Positions 8,342 through 16,695 of a stretch of DNA of 64,000 nucleotides are shown here, one piece after another. Under the pieces are notes generated by a model. The model did no database searches, was not told where the DNA came from, and was given only the letters and a program-made list of their open reading frames with translations. The stretch comes from Streptomyces sp. cg36 (GTDB taxonomy: Bacteria > Actinomycetota > Actinomycetes > Streptomycetales > Streptomycetaceae): assembly GCF_041080675.1 (NCBI RefSeq), contig NZ_CP163520.1, positions 8,461,501 through 8,525,500 on the forward strand. The letters are read 5' to 3'. Positions within the stretch are counted from its first letter, which is position 1. Each line of letters opens with the position of its first letter. The position numbers and the translations under genes were made by a program.

Positions 8342-9024
8342 GAGGACTCCCGGACGGCATCGCACGACGGCGCACCCGCAGGACCCGCACCGCCGCCATC
8401 TGGCGTCGGCATCGGCTCCGTGGTGGTGATGAGGAGGGCCAGATCCTGCTGGGCGTGGGGGCGGCGCTGCATCAGGTGCACCGCCGAGCCGCTTGAAGCT
8501 GCAGCGCTGCGCACGTACTCCCAGCCGTAGCGGTCGCGCAGGTGGCGCATCAGACGCGTATGGGGGACCACACAGCGCAGCCAGTCGGCCTGCGGATAGG
8601 AGCGGGCGACATGGTCGAGAATCCACCAGTGCATCAGCGCCCCCGTGCAGCGCAGCTGCGGGCCCGGATGGGAGTAGAAGGCGGGGATGCTCAGCGTGGT
8701 CTCGCGGCCCTCCGCCGCCGTCCACAGCTGCGGCTCGGGCAGCTGGTCGCTCAGCGTCAGACAGCCCACCACCGGCGCCCCGCCCCGCGTCCCCGCCTCG
8801 TAGCGGGCGGCCGGACCCGCCAATGGCCGGCACCGCGCACTGTCATCGGTGAACACCCACACCCGCTCACCGCCCTGCCCGGGATGCAGCAGGAGGCGAC
8901 GCAGACGGTCACCCAGCTCAGGGATGCCGTGTCCGTGCCGCTTCCAGTGGTGCACAAAGCGCTCGTCGAGCACCTGGGTGATCTCGTCCGCGTCGGCGGG
9001 ATCACCGGGCCGCATCACATACAT
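8338..9024 (-). CDS. GNAT-like acyltransferase, MYVMR paralogue 1
   Basis: 228 residues. The N terminus MYVMRPGDPADADEITQVLD is a typical GNAT beginning. The middle has VVGCLTLSDQLP. The C-terminal GALMHWWILDHVARSYPQ and LMRHLRDRYGWEYVRS match the alpha-3/4 region and the closing strand of GNAT folds. The acyl-CoA loop is atypical. GGAGAGCG precedes the ATG at 9024, which is shared in context and sequence (ATGTATGTGATG) with the gene at 6494-7099. It is the first gene of a five-gene coupled operon. Confidence 0.7.
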   Translation of the reverse strand: MYVMRPGDPADADEITQVLDERFVHHWKRHGHGIPELGDRLRRLLLHPGQGGERVWVFTDDSARCRPLAGPAARYEAGTRGGAPVVGCLTLSDQLPEPQLWTAAEGRETTLSIPAFYSHPGPQLRCTGALMHWWILDHVARSYPQADWLRCVVPHTRLMRHLRDRYGWEYVRSAAASSGSAVHLMQRRPHAQQDLALLITTTEPMPTPDGGGAGPAGAPSCDAVRESS

Positions 9025-9268
9025 CGCTCTCCAGCCACCGCGTCGATGAAGGGATCGGAATCGGCCCCCGCACCGCGCCGCGTTGCGGAGCGGGCACGAT
9101 GGCCGCGGTCGGTTCCGCCGTGGCTGCGCAGCGCCCCTCGCGGCGTCGCGGGACAGCGCCACAGGGGGCGTTCTGTCACAACGGTGCGTGCTCATCGCTC
9201 GGCCTCGTCCTCTTGGGGGCGGCCGGCCGTGGTGATCGGCCGCCGCACGGTGCACGCGCGCGGGGTGT

Positions 9269-9481
9269 TCACCGGCTCAGCCGGACAGCCGCGGAGCGGT
9301 CCCGCAGCTGCACGCCCCACGCGCGCAGCTGCCCGCCCAGCCAGGTGGGATCCACCTGGTGGTCGGCGGACAGGCGGGCGATCGACTCGCCGTCCTCGTA
9401 CCGCCTGATCACCGTGGCCCGGGCAGCAACGACGGTGTTCTTTGCTGCCTGCACTTCGGTGGTGCTGCGGCGCCTGGCCAT
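9269..9481 (-). CDS. small helix-turn-helix protein
   Basis: 70 residues, basic. YEDGESIARLSADHQVDPTWLGGQL forms a resolvase/sigma-like helix-turn-helix. GGGAGG at -10 supports the ATG at 9481 rather than the upstream in-frame start. It stands alone, 244 bp upstream of the MYVMR operon and in the same direction, so it could regulate that operon. The family is not named with certainty. Confidence 0.65.
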   Translation of the reverse strand: MARRRSTTEVQAAKNTVVAARATVIRRYEDGESIARLSADHQVDPTWLGGQLRAWGVQLRDRSAAVRLSR

Positions 9482-9802
9482 CAAAGGACCTCCCTGGAAG
9501 GAAAGCGCGGCGGTCGCTGGCGCGCTCACCGCACGGACGACACGCGGCGTCGTCGGCGCCGCGGTCTGAGTGGATGTGCTCCACGGCCCTGCCGCTCACG
9601 CAGCAGAGCGGTCGGAGAGGGCGGGAGGAGGGACTGTGGGCTGGTCGGGAACACAGAGCGGCAGAGGGGGCGCTGGCGGGCCGTGGACCGGGCCGCGCGG
9701 TCGGCGCGTGACCGGTTCGCGTCGACGGCTCGCCGACCCGGTGCCGTGGCAGGCTGCGCTGGAGGGGCTCGCGTCCGCTCCGCTGCCTCGGGGACAGGCC
9801 CA
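9482..9802. other. intergenic, 321 bp
   Basis: No frame shows a coding third-position pattern and no clear hairpin was found. It separates the small HTH gene from the next leftward operon end. Confidence 0.4.
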
Positions 9803-10240
9803 TCACCTGGGTTCCGTCTCGCGGACGGCTTCGCGCAGGACGGCGGGGTCGAGGAGGCTGCTGCCGGGGGTGCGGATCCAGTACGTCCCGGGCGGCCCCG
9901 TACGTGTCAGCGGAGGCAGTACGAGCGTGCCGTGGGCGAAGCGGAAGGTGCGCCCGGGGGCCTCGGTCCAGTGCGTCGTGGGGGCGATGAGCCAGTGCCA
10001 GAACAGGGGTTGGTGCTCTGCGACGACGGCGAGTGCATCCCGTCCTGTGCGCTGTTCCACGGCCGCGAGGATGCGCCGGGAGTACGGGCCGGCTGGGGTG
10101 AGCACCACCTGCACCGTGTCCGGGCTCAAGTCCAGCACCAGCTCGCTGCCGCCGTCCGCCGGGATGGCCCGCCGGGCCGCCGCCAGCACCGGGGGCAACG
10201 CCAACGGGATGCTCGTCGCGGGATTCTCCAGAGCAGGCAT
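9803..10240 (-). CDS. hypothetical protein
   Basis: 145 residues with good codon pattern: SELVLDLSPDTVQVVLTPAG, then RRILAAVEQRTGRDALAVVA and HWLIAPTTHWTEAPG. No family recognised. GGAGG lies just before the ATG at 10240. It follows a small membrane-protein gene by 71 bp and is probably part of the operon beginning at 12517. Confidence 0.65.
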   Translation of the reverse strand: MPALENPATSIPLALPPVLAAARRAIPADGGSELVLDLSPDTVQVVLTPAGPYSRRILAAVEQRTGRDALAVVAEHQPLFWHWLIAPTTHWTEAPGRTFRFAHGTLVLPPLTRTGPPGTYWIRTPGSSLLDPAVLREAVRETEPR

Positions 10241-10311
10241 CCGTCCTCCAGGAACGGTCGAAGTCGAAAGTCGAAGGTGCAGGTGCAGGTGGGTGGCCTG
10301 TGGGGGGCTGC

Positions 10312-10548
10312 TCAGGGCAGGCGTCCGGGGAAGACACCGATCAGCGCGATCAGGGCCAGGCACAGCAGCGGGAAGGCCGCGCAGTTGCGCAGGTAGAGCC
10401 ACAGAAACGGTGCATCGCCGGACGGCGCACCTTGTGGCCCCGTCCGTCGGCGGCGCGCCGCCCGTACCGACAGGGCCAGCACCACCCCGTACACAGGGAG
10501 TACGGCGTAGAGGAAGGTCGAACGGAGGATCACAGGACTTCCGGGCAT
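10312..10548 (-). CDS. small membrane protein with two helices
   Basis: 78 residues with two hydrophobic segments, FLYAVLPVYGVVLALSVRAA and a C-terminal FPLLCLALIALIGVFPG, separated by a basic linker with RRRRTG. Likely topology is two membrane passes. The GTG five codons downstream of the ATG, preceded by GGAAG, is an alternative start. It follows the HTH gene by 15 bp. Function unknown. Confidence 0.6.
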   Translation of the reverse strand: MPGSPVILRSTFLYAVLPVYGVVLALSVRAARRRRTGPQGAPSGDAPFLWLYLRNCAAFPLLCLALIALIGVFPGRLP

Positions 10549-10563
10549 CCGGGCGGGGAGTGT

Positions 10564-11178
10564 TCATGACACGGGACCAGCCGTCTCGGTGGCAGACAGG
10601 CTGGGCGCCCCGAAGGCCACGGTCGGCATGTCGACCAGGTCGAGCAGACGGTGGCGGTGGCCGAGGTAGACGGCGTTCACCGAGCCGGACGCGCCCAGGC
10701 TGAAACAGAGCAGCGCACGCAGCTCCCTCGCCTCGCACAACGACACCCGGTGCTGGCTGCGGTGGGCGTATTCGGCGAGCACGATCCCGGCCGCATAAGC
10801 ACGCAGCAGATCCAGCTGATAGGGCGGCAGGACCACCGCCGGGCCCTGCTCCGCATCTCCATCCGGTCCCGGTCCCGGGTTCGGGGCTGGCGTCAGGATG
10901 CGGTGCAGGACGGCGAGGTGCACGATGCGCGACCAGCGCACGAATTCACCACCGCTCAGCGCGCGGCCGAGTGCTCCCACACCTCCCAGGGCGGTCTTCT
11001 CCGTCGGATACAGGCCGTCCTCGGCCAGGTCGCGCGCGCTGCGCCCCTGGGCCACCCCTTCCAGCACGCGCCGGTCGTGACGGGTGAACAACCGCAGCGG
11101 TCTCCTCCGCCCGCCCTCCACGGGGACTTGGACGGCGTCGGGGGCACCGGGGGTGCAGCGGGGCTGGGGCATGGTCAT
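10564..11178 (-). CDS. putative HTH regulator-like protein
   Basis: 204 residues. LFTRHDRRVLEGVAQGRSAR followed by DLAEDGLYPTEKTALGGVGA resembles a LuxR-type C-terminal HTH placed near the N terminus. The rest is helical (LLRAYAAGIVLAEYAHRSQH, VSLCEARELRALLCFSLG). The ATG overlaps the upstream ATPase stop (TGATG). It may be a transcription factor paired with that ATPase, but the HTH assignment is tentative. Confidence 0.55.
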   Translation of the reverse strand: MTMPQPRCTPGAPDAVQVPVEGGRRRPLRLFTRHDRRVLEGVAQGRSARDLAEDGLYPTEKTALGGVGALGRALSGGEFVRWSRIVHLAVLHRILTPAPNPGPGPDGDAEQGPAVVLPPYQLDLLRAYAAGIVLAEYAHRSQHRVSLCEARELRALLCFSLGASGSVNAVYLGHRHRLLDLVDMPTVAFGAPSLSATETAGPVS

Positions 11179-11708
11179 CACGCGGCCTGTCCGTGCTGGT
11201 GGCGGTCCAGTTCGCACCAGACCATCGCGCGGTCGGCGCCGGGCGTGATGCCCCACCGGTCCGCGCACGCGTTGACCAGCTGGAGCCCGCGCCCGCTCTC
11301 CCCGTACAGCCCGGCATCGGTGACCGGCGGGACCCAGGGTGTGCCGAAGCAGGCGACTTCGATACGGACCACCGAAAGCGAGCACCACACGCCCATGCCG
11401 ATCGGCCGGCAGGCGTCGCCGTGCTGCAGCGCGTTGGTGACCAGCTCACTGACCAGCAGCTTTCCTGGCGCTGTCTGCTCCGCGGCCCTGCAGCGATGCA
11501 AGGTGGCCGCGCAGACCTTGCGGCACCAGCTGGGCCACACGCGGTCCGCCGCCGTCAGCTCGACCACGCCCGCACGCTGGAACCACACCTCGTCCCCGGG
11601 CGGCTGCCTGTCGATAATGCCGTGGCCTGCACCCCAAGCGGGGGAGGAGCCGGAGAACGCGGTGTAGCGGGCACGGGTGGGGAGGGAGAGCAGGGTGGGG
11701 GGATTCAC
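11178..11708 (-). CDS. ATP-binding protein, anti-sigma/AbaA type (HATPase_c_2)
   Basis: 176 residues. The N-box is KLLVSELVTNALQHGDACRP and the G-box is YGESGRGLQLVNACADRW, the arrangement of RsbW-like GHKL ATPases. It is a second copy of the type found at 7167-7652 but clearly divergent. It overlaps both neighbours (ATGA upstream, TGATG downstream). A role in partner switching or as an anti-sigma factor is inferred from the family only. Confidence 0.8.
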   Translation of the reverse strand: MNPPTLLSLPTRARYTAFSGSSPAWGAGHGIIDRQPPGDEVWFQRAGVVELTAADRVWPSWCRKVCAATLHRCRAAEQTAPGKLLVSELVTNALQHGDACRPIGMGVWCSLSVVRIEVACFGTPWVPPVTDAGLYGESGRGLQLVNACADRWGITPGADRAMVWCELDRHQHGQAA

Positions 11709-12517
11709 GACCGGGACCCTTCACCAAGAGGAGAAACCTGCGGGGGAGTTGCGTGGCGGGTACGGAACACCAGGCGCACCCCGCGCGCGGTGAACCACGC
11801 CGCGAAATAGCCCCATGCCTGCTCGTACGCCGCGGAGTCAGTGAACGGTGCGGGGGAGAGGAGGTCTTCGCGGTCCCGCACCACGAGCAGCGTGACCGTG
11901 CCGTCCGCCAGGCCGGGCAGGATGTGCCGGCGCCACTGCGGACGCTGGGCCAGTGGCACCTCGGGAGCGCACACGTCGATGGCGCTGGCCACGACCTCGC
12001 CGTCACTGCGCGCACAGGCCAGATACAGCCGGTTCATCCGGTCCCGGACACGCGGCGGATCCGTGGCGGTGGAGCAGGTGTAGACCGCGCCCGCCTCGGC
12101 AGCGGCGGGCTGCTGCGGTACATGCCCGGGGTCCAGGCTGAACGGGAGCAGAGCCTGCGCCGCCTGCGTCAGCACCCGCAACTCGTGTTCGTCTCCCGCC
12201 GGATACTGCAACGCTGCCCGGGCCGCACCCAGCGCCTCCTGCGCGCTCGCGGAGGGGGCGTCTGCGAGCTGGTCGACCGCGTCGCTCAGCAGGGACCGCA
12301 TCCGGGCGGCCGTGTCACCGCGCCCGGTGCCGTGCAGCGCCCCCAGCAGCCGCTGCAGGACCACGGCCGAGGAGTCCGGCACCCACGCCTCACGGGGCAG
12401 CGCGCCCGAAGCACCCGGCTGTCGGCGCACCGGGAGCGCGGGCGCCGTCGCCCCGGGGGCCGTGCCGCCAGGTTCCTGGAGGTGGCTCGGCACGGGGGCG
12501 ACAGCGGCGGTGGACAT
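11705..12517 (-). CDS. hypothetical protein, first gene of leftward operon
   Basis: 270 residues. A Pro/Ala-rich N terminus is followed by a helical middle (LSDAVDQLADAPSASAQEAL) and a C-terminal alpha/beta part (DGTVTLLVVRDREDLLSPAP, AWGYFAAWFTARGVRLVFRT). No known domain recognised. The ATG at 12517 has GGAG five bases upstream, and the adjacent GTG at 12520 is an alternative. It lies divergent to the TPR regulator at 12787 across a 269-bp intergenic region. Confidence 0.6.
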   Translation of the reverse strand: MSTAAVAPVPSHLQEPGGTAPGATAPALPVRRQPGASGALPREAWVPDSSAVVLQRLLGALHGTGRGDTAARMRSLLSDAVDQLADAPSASAQEALGAARAALQYPAGDEHELRVLTQAAQALLPFSLDPGHVPQQPAAAEAGAVYTCSTATDPPRVRDRMNRLYLACARSDGEVVASAIDVCAPEVPLAQRPQWRRHILPGLADGTVTLLVVRDREDLLSPAPFTDSAAYEQAWGYFAAWFTARGVRLVFRTRHATPPQVSPLGEGSRS

Positions 12518-12721
12518 CACAACTCCAAGGGGCGCAACGCGCGCGGGCAGGGACAGGGCGGGCGGGGAAGCGCCTTGCTGGGCGGGGTGGGGCGGGGCGG
12601 GGCGCTTCGGGTCGGGTCGGCGCCACTCAGTTGGCGGGTGTTCACCGGACTCCCCTCCAGGGAAGGGCAGTTAGTGGTTTCGTTGACCATGAGCCAACCG
12701 CTCGGGGCGGGGGGCCGGTAT

Positions 12722-12758
12722 CCCCGCGTGGCGGGGGAGGCCGTCAAACCCGTCAAAC
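12722..12758 (+). promoter_or_regulatory. inverted repeat plus tandem CGTCAAAC in the divergent promoter
   Basis: Between the leftward operon (12517) and the rightward TPR regulator (12787) lies CCCCGC-gtg-GCGGGG at 12722-12736. It is followed by two copies of CGTCAAAC at 12742-12749 and 12751-12758, a 9-bp period. These are good candidates for autoregulatory binding sites. No experiment or consensus supports a named regulator. Confidence 0.4.
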
Positions 12759-12786
12759 TTTGTACCCTTGTGAACAGGGGCGTCTG

Positions 12787-14184
12787 ATGCGCAGTGCCGC
12801 GCGGAAGCGGAACGAGGACCTGGCCGCTGTGATCGCCGAAACCGGCTGGTCGCAGACCAAGGTGGCCGCGGCGTTCGTACGCGTCGCTGCCGAGGCACGG
12901 GCCGGGGAACTGCTCGGCACCAGCCGGTCGCAGGTCGCGATGTGGGTCAGCGGCACGCGCCCGAGCGGCAGGGCGCCCCGTATCTTGTGCGAGACGTTGT
13001 CCCGACGGCTCCAACGCCCCATCACCCTTGCCGAGATCGGCCTCTGTATGCCGGGATCGGCGGCGGTCACGGCGATCGAATGGCACGTCGATACGCTGAC
13101 CGAGCTGGTGGACCTGGGGAGAGCCAACGTGGATCTGGAACGTCGCCGCCTGCTGTCCGGGGCCGCCTACTCGGTGGGCGCTCTGGTCCTGCCCGGACGG
13201 CAGTGGTGGGACGAGGCCCCCGAGCGGGCCCGGCGCCGGCCTGCGGCGACCGGCCGCCGGGTTGGCACCGCGGAGGTCAGCGCGCTGCGCGAGACAACGG
13301 AGTTCTTCTCCCGGCGGGACCAGCTGCACGGCGGGATGGACGGCCGCACCGCCCTCTACCAGTACATCAGCGACGACATCGCGGCCTACGTCGGTGGCGT
13401 GTTCGCAACCGATCAGGTGCGGCGCAGTCTGTTCTCCGCCGCGGCGGAGGCGGTGTACGTCGCGGGGCGGATGAGCTTCGATGCCTCTCGTCACGAGGCG
13501 GCCAGGCGCTACTTCACCCTCGCGACGAAGCTGGCGGCCGAAGCCGGTGACGCCCCGCTGGGCGGCCACATCCTGCGCGCGATGGCCCACCAGGCCACCG
13601 ACCTCGGCCACCCGGCAAAGGCCGTGGACCTGGCGACGGAGTCCATCGCACGCAAGAGGTACACGCTGGCCACGCCCCGCGAACGCGCCCTGCTCGGCGT
13701 GGTGCAGGCCCGCAGTCTCGCGGCGGCCGGCCAAAGGCGCGAGGCCCTCGCCACGCTGCTCCGCGCCGAAGACGACCTCGCCTCGGCGACCCCGGGCGAT
13801 GATGAGCCGTCGCGTGTCTGGTTCTTCGCCGAGGCGTCGCTGGCGCACGAGACCGCCCGCACGCTGTGGACGCTGGGCGACCTTGACGGCGCGCTGCGGG
13901 AGTTCCGCCGCAGCGTGCAGACCCGGAAGGCCGACACCTTCAGCCGCACCCACTCCGTAACACTCGGGTACATGGGCGCCGTACAGGCCCAGCAGGGCAA
14001 CGTCGAGGCGGCGTGCGAGACTTGGTCGCGGGCCCTGGACGCGATGGACGGAATCCACTCCGGCCGGGCCCGCGAGACCGTGATCAACATGCGCCGGGTG
14101 CTCTCCCCCTACCGCAACCGAGGCATCCCGGCAGCGGCGCAGATCGACGAGCGCGCCAGGACGGTCCTCGCGGGCGTAGCCTGA
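12787..14184 (+). CDS. TPR-type transcriptional regulator with N-terminal HTH
   Basis: 465 residues. The N-terminal 75 residues hold an XRE-like HTH (TGWSQTKVAAAFVRVAAEAR, LGTSRSQVAMWVSGTRPSGR). Residues 115-440 are TPR-like helices (AVYVAGRMSFDASRHEAARR, ILRAMAHQATDLGHPAKAVD, ARTLWTLGDLDGALREFRRS). This plan is common in Streptomyces regulators that sense peptides or local ligands. GTGAACAGGGGCGTCTG precedes the ATG. It is paralogous in plan to the genes at 15277, 18958 and 28073. Confidence 0.8.
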   Translation: MRSAARKRNEDLAAVIAETGWSQTKVAAAFVRVAAEARAGELLGTSRSQVAMWVSGTRPSGRAPRILCETLSRRLQRPITLAEIGLCMPGSAAVTAIEWHVDTLTELVDLGRANVDLERRRLLSGAAYSVGALVLPGRQWWDEAPERARRRPAATGRRVGTAEVSALRETTEFFSRRDQLHGGMDGRTALYQYISDDIAAYVGGVFATDQVRRSLFSAAAEAVYVAGRMSFDASRHEAARRYFTLATKLAAEAGDAPLGGHILRAMAHQATDLGHPAKAVDLATESIARKRYTLATPRERALLGVVQARSLAAAGQRREALATLLRAEDDLASATPGDDEPSRVWFFAEASLAHETARTLWTLGDLDGALREFRRSVQTRKADTFSRTHSVTLGYMGAVQAQQGNVEAACETWSRALDAMDGIHSGRARETVINMRRVLSPYRNRGIPAAAQIDERARTVLAGVA

Positions 14185-14259
14185 CCGGGCCATGATCGCG
14201 CGGGCGCAGGACTCGGAGGGGTCGGCGGCCCGCCACTGATTGAGAACGAGGGGGCGTCC

Positions 14260-14745
14260 GTGTCCGTGGAGCGCATCGAGTTTCCTGTCGTCGCCGACGT
14301 CGTCGGCGGCCACCTGGGCCGCCTGGACGACTACAAGGGCGGCGTGGAATCGATCATCCGTCTGCGCCCCGAGTACCCGCTGGAGACTCTGCAAGGGATC
14401 GAGGAGTTCTCCCACCTGCAAGTCATGTGGTACTTCAGCGCGGGCAGCGCCGCCGACGTCGCGCTGCACGCCCGCAGCCCCCGCGACAACCCCGCTTGGC
14501 CCGCCACGGGGACCTTCGTCCACCACAACCACCGCCGCCCAGCCCGCCTCGCCACCAGCTTCCCCCGACTCCTGCGCGTCGACGGCCGTGACCTCCACGT
14601 CGTCGACCTCGACGCCGACGACGGGACACCGGTCATCGACTTCGTCGCCTGCTTTAAGGAGATGCTTCCGCGCGGCCCCGTGACCCAGCCCGCTTGGCCC
14701 GGCGAGATGCTGGAGGACTACTGGAAGGACGCCCAGGAGCGCTGA
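14260..14745 (+). CDS. TrmO/TsaA-like (UPF0066) protein
   Basis: 161 residues. EEFSHLQVMWYFS, HARSPRDNPAWPATGTFVHH, ARLATSFPRLLRVDGRDLHV and DDGTPVIDF are the conserved blocks of the TsaA-like beta-barrel. In TrmO this domain transfers methyl from SAM to N6-threonylcarbamoyl-adenosine in tRNA. It has the usual single-domain length. The GTG start at 14260 follows GAGGGGGCGTCC. The gene stands alone after the TPR regulator. Family is confident; substrate could differ. Confidence 0.8.
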   Translation: MSVERIEFPVVADVVGGHLGRLDDYKGGVESIIRLRPEYPLETLQGIEEFSHLQVMWYFSAGSAADVALHARSPRDNPAWPATGTFVHHNHRRPARLATSFPRLLRVDGRDLHVVDLDADDGTPVIDFVACFKEMLPRGPVTQPAWPGEMLEDYWKDAQER

Positions 14746-14936
14746 GCAGAAGGTCACCTCCTGCCAAATGCCCATGCTCACCGGACGCTGCCCGAGCTGC
14801 CCGCGCCGTAGCAGTGCAGCCGGTGCCGCCTCGGGCCGTAACAGGTCAGTGATCAGGCGAAACGCGGGGTTGTGCCCCGTGCACGCCGACGACTCACTGC
14901 GAAGGGCTTCCGTCTGCCTCAAGGGGATCTGGACCT

Positions 14937-15029
14937 TCATCGCCTCCTCCCTCTCTGCTGGGGCGTGGCGCCCGAGGCGCCGGGCGTACGGCGCACCTCG
15001 GGTGCAGTGGTGGACAGCGGGGTCGGCAT
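14937..15029 (-). CDS. possible 30-residue peptide, coupled to a second start
   Basis: ATG at 15029 has GGAG six bases upstream. It encodes 30 residues, Pro/Thr/Gly/Arg-rich, beginning MPTPLSTTAPEVRRTPG. Its stop overlaps another ATG at 14940 (ATGA) that itself follows GGGAGGAGG. That second frame (MKVQIPLRQTEALRSESS) has no stop before it runs antisense through the TrmO-like gene. It is therefore either a truncated gene relic or fortuitous. Translation of the first peptide is plausible but unproven. Confidence 0.3.
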   Translation of the reverse strand: MPTPLSTTAPEVRRTPGASGATPQQRGRRR

Positions 15030-15144
15030 CAGAACTCCGGTGGAAAGGATGGAGCGGAGTAGGTGTGGGGGCTTGGGTCGGCTCTCCGGGGTGGGCCAGG
15101 GTTGCCGCGGTGCGGGGCTGGGGCAATCGGCGCTTGACTGATCC

Positions 15145-15237
15145 GTCACTTCGGGGTGTGCCAGTCACTAGCGGGGCGTGCTTCCTTGTCGTCAAGTCAC
15201 TGTTTTTTGACCGGATGTGACTGTGTGTCACTAGGCT
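15145..15237 (+). promoter_or_regulatory. promoter with repeated GTCACT and GTGAC-N5-GTCAC operator
   Basis: GTCACT occurs at 15145, 15164, 15196 and 15227. The last forms an inverted repeat GTGAC-N5-GTCAC at 15217-15231. TTGACC at 15207-15212 and TAGGCT at 15232-15237 fit a sigma-70-type promoter with a 19-bp spacer that contains the palindrome. The arrangement suggests repression or activation of the TPR regulator gene that starts at 15277. Confidence 0.45.
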
Positions 15238-15276
15238 GGTGGGTGAGCCGAAGCCGACGTCGTTGGGGAGGTAGGG

Positions 15277-16662
15277 ATGGGCCCTGTAGCGCATGGGCCG
15301 TCGTGTGCGCGGCGGATCCGGCAGGAAGCGCTCGTCCGGGACGAGCCGGTCGGGATGACTGCCCGGGCGGTTCATGAGCACTGCGGGGTGTCGCTGCTGC
15401 GCGCGCATCGTCTGGCCCGCGGACTGACCCGGCAGCAGGCGGCACGGGAGCTGAACGCGCTGGCCCGGGGGCATGCCTCGGCTCCGCGTATCGACGCCGA
15501 CCAGTTGGGGCACTGGGAGACGGGCCGCCGGCCCCGCGCGGCCGCCCTGGGTCTTTTGTGCGGCTTCTACGACTGCACGCCCCATGATCTCGGGCTGGCG
15601 CCGGGGAGAGCCGCGGCGAGACAGATCCCCCCGGCGCAGGCCGCCGGCGCCACGGGCCCGCACGGGATGCGTGAGCCGGGTCGGGCGGGCGATCCGCTGG
15701 AGCGGCAGGTGGATGCGGTGCGGCGCTCGGTGGACCGCACCCTGGCCACCGGCTCGGTCAGCACCGGCCAGCTGGAGCAGGCCGAAGAGCAGGTGTTCCG
15801 GGCCCGCCACCAGTACGTCTGCACGCCACCGCGCCAGATGCTCCCCGTTCTCCTGGACCAGCTCGTCGAGATCGAGGCCATGGCCACGCACCGCCAGTGT
15901 GCCGCCGTGCAGGTTCGCCTGTCCGAGCTCACCGCGATGCTCGCCACACTCGTCGCCGACGCGCTGATGAAACTCGGCCAGCTCACCCGTGCCCGGACCT
16001 GGTACCAGACCGCGCGCACGGCCGCGGACGACAGCGGAACACCCGAACTGCGGGCCCGGGTACGGGTGCAGGCCGCGATGCTGCCGTTCTACTACGGACC
16101 CCTGCCCGAAGCCGTCCACCTGGCCCGCCAGGCCCGCACCATCCTGCGGGGACGGCCGGTACGCACCACCGCCTTCGCCGCCGTGGCCGAGGCACGCGCC
16201 CTGGCCCAACTGCACGACACCCAGGCGGCACACGCGGCCCTGCGCGACGCCCTCACCGCCTTCGAGCACAGCAGGGAAGACCACATGGCCGACAACGACG
16301 CCTTCGGCTTCCCCGAACGGCGCTTCCGCCTCTACCAGAGCGGCACCCTCACCGCACTGGGCCGCACCAGCCAGGCCCGCCGCGTACAAGAAACGGCACT
16401 CGCCCTCTACCCGCACACCACCGGCATCGACCCCGCCCTGCTCCGCTTCGAAGCCGCCCTGTGCCTGGCCCACGAAGGCAGCCTCACCGACGCCTGCCAC
16501 CTCGCCGGCGCGACCCTCCTGGGCATCACCGCCGCGCACCGCACCCCCATCGTCGAGAGACGGGCCCGCGAGATCATCGCGGCGCTCCCGCCCGGCGCCC
16601 AGCTCGGCCCTCCCGCCCGCGAACTGCGCGAAATCCTCACCCTCGCTCCCGCAACCGCCTGA
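15277..16662 (+). CDS. TPR-type regulator with N-terminal HTH
   Basis: 461 residues. The N-terminal HTH is SLLRAHRLARGLTRQQAARE, with HWETGRRPRAAALGLLCGFY as the recognition and following helices, a classic XRE layout. The rest is TPR-like (LMKLGQLTRARTWYQTARTA, LPEAVHLARQARTILRG, LTALGRTSQARRVQETALAL). GGGGAGGTAGGG precedes the ATG. It is followed 33 bp later by an APH-fold kinase, and the same regulator-kinase pairing recurs at 18958/20178. Confidence 0.85.
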   Translation: MGPVAHGPSCARRIRQEALVRDEPVGMTARAVHEHCGVSLLRAHRLARGLTRQQAARELNALARGHASAPRIDADQLGHWETGRRPRAAALGLLCGFYDCTPHDLGLAPGRAAARQIPPAQAAGATGPHGMREPGRAGDPLERQVDAVRRSVDRTLATGSVSTGQLEQAEEQVFRARHQYVCTPPRQMLPVLLDQLVEIEAMATHRQCAAVQVRLSELTAMLATLVADALMKLGQLTRARTWYQTARTAADDSGTPELRARVRVQAAMLPFYYGPLPEAVHLARQARTILRGRPVRTTAFAAVAEARALAQLHDTQAAHAALRDALTAFEHSREDHMADNDAFGFPERRFRLYQSGTLTALGRTSQARRVQETALALYPHTTGIDPALLRFEAALCLAHEGSLTDACHLAGATLLGITAAHRTPIVERRAREIIAALPPGAQLGPPARELREILTLAPATA

Positions 16663-16695
16663 CAGGCACCCGCCCGGTCGGCGAGGGTGGAGCCC

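Noticed and set aside
14768..15220. Plus-strand 150-residue frame before the 15277 regulator
   Set aside because: Codon pattern absent and it covers the promoter with the GTCACT repeats.
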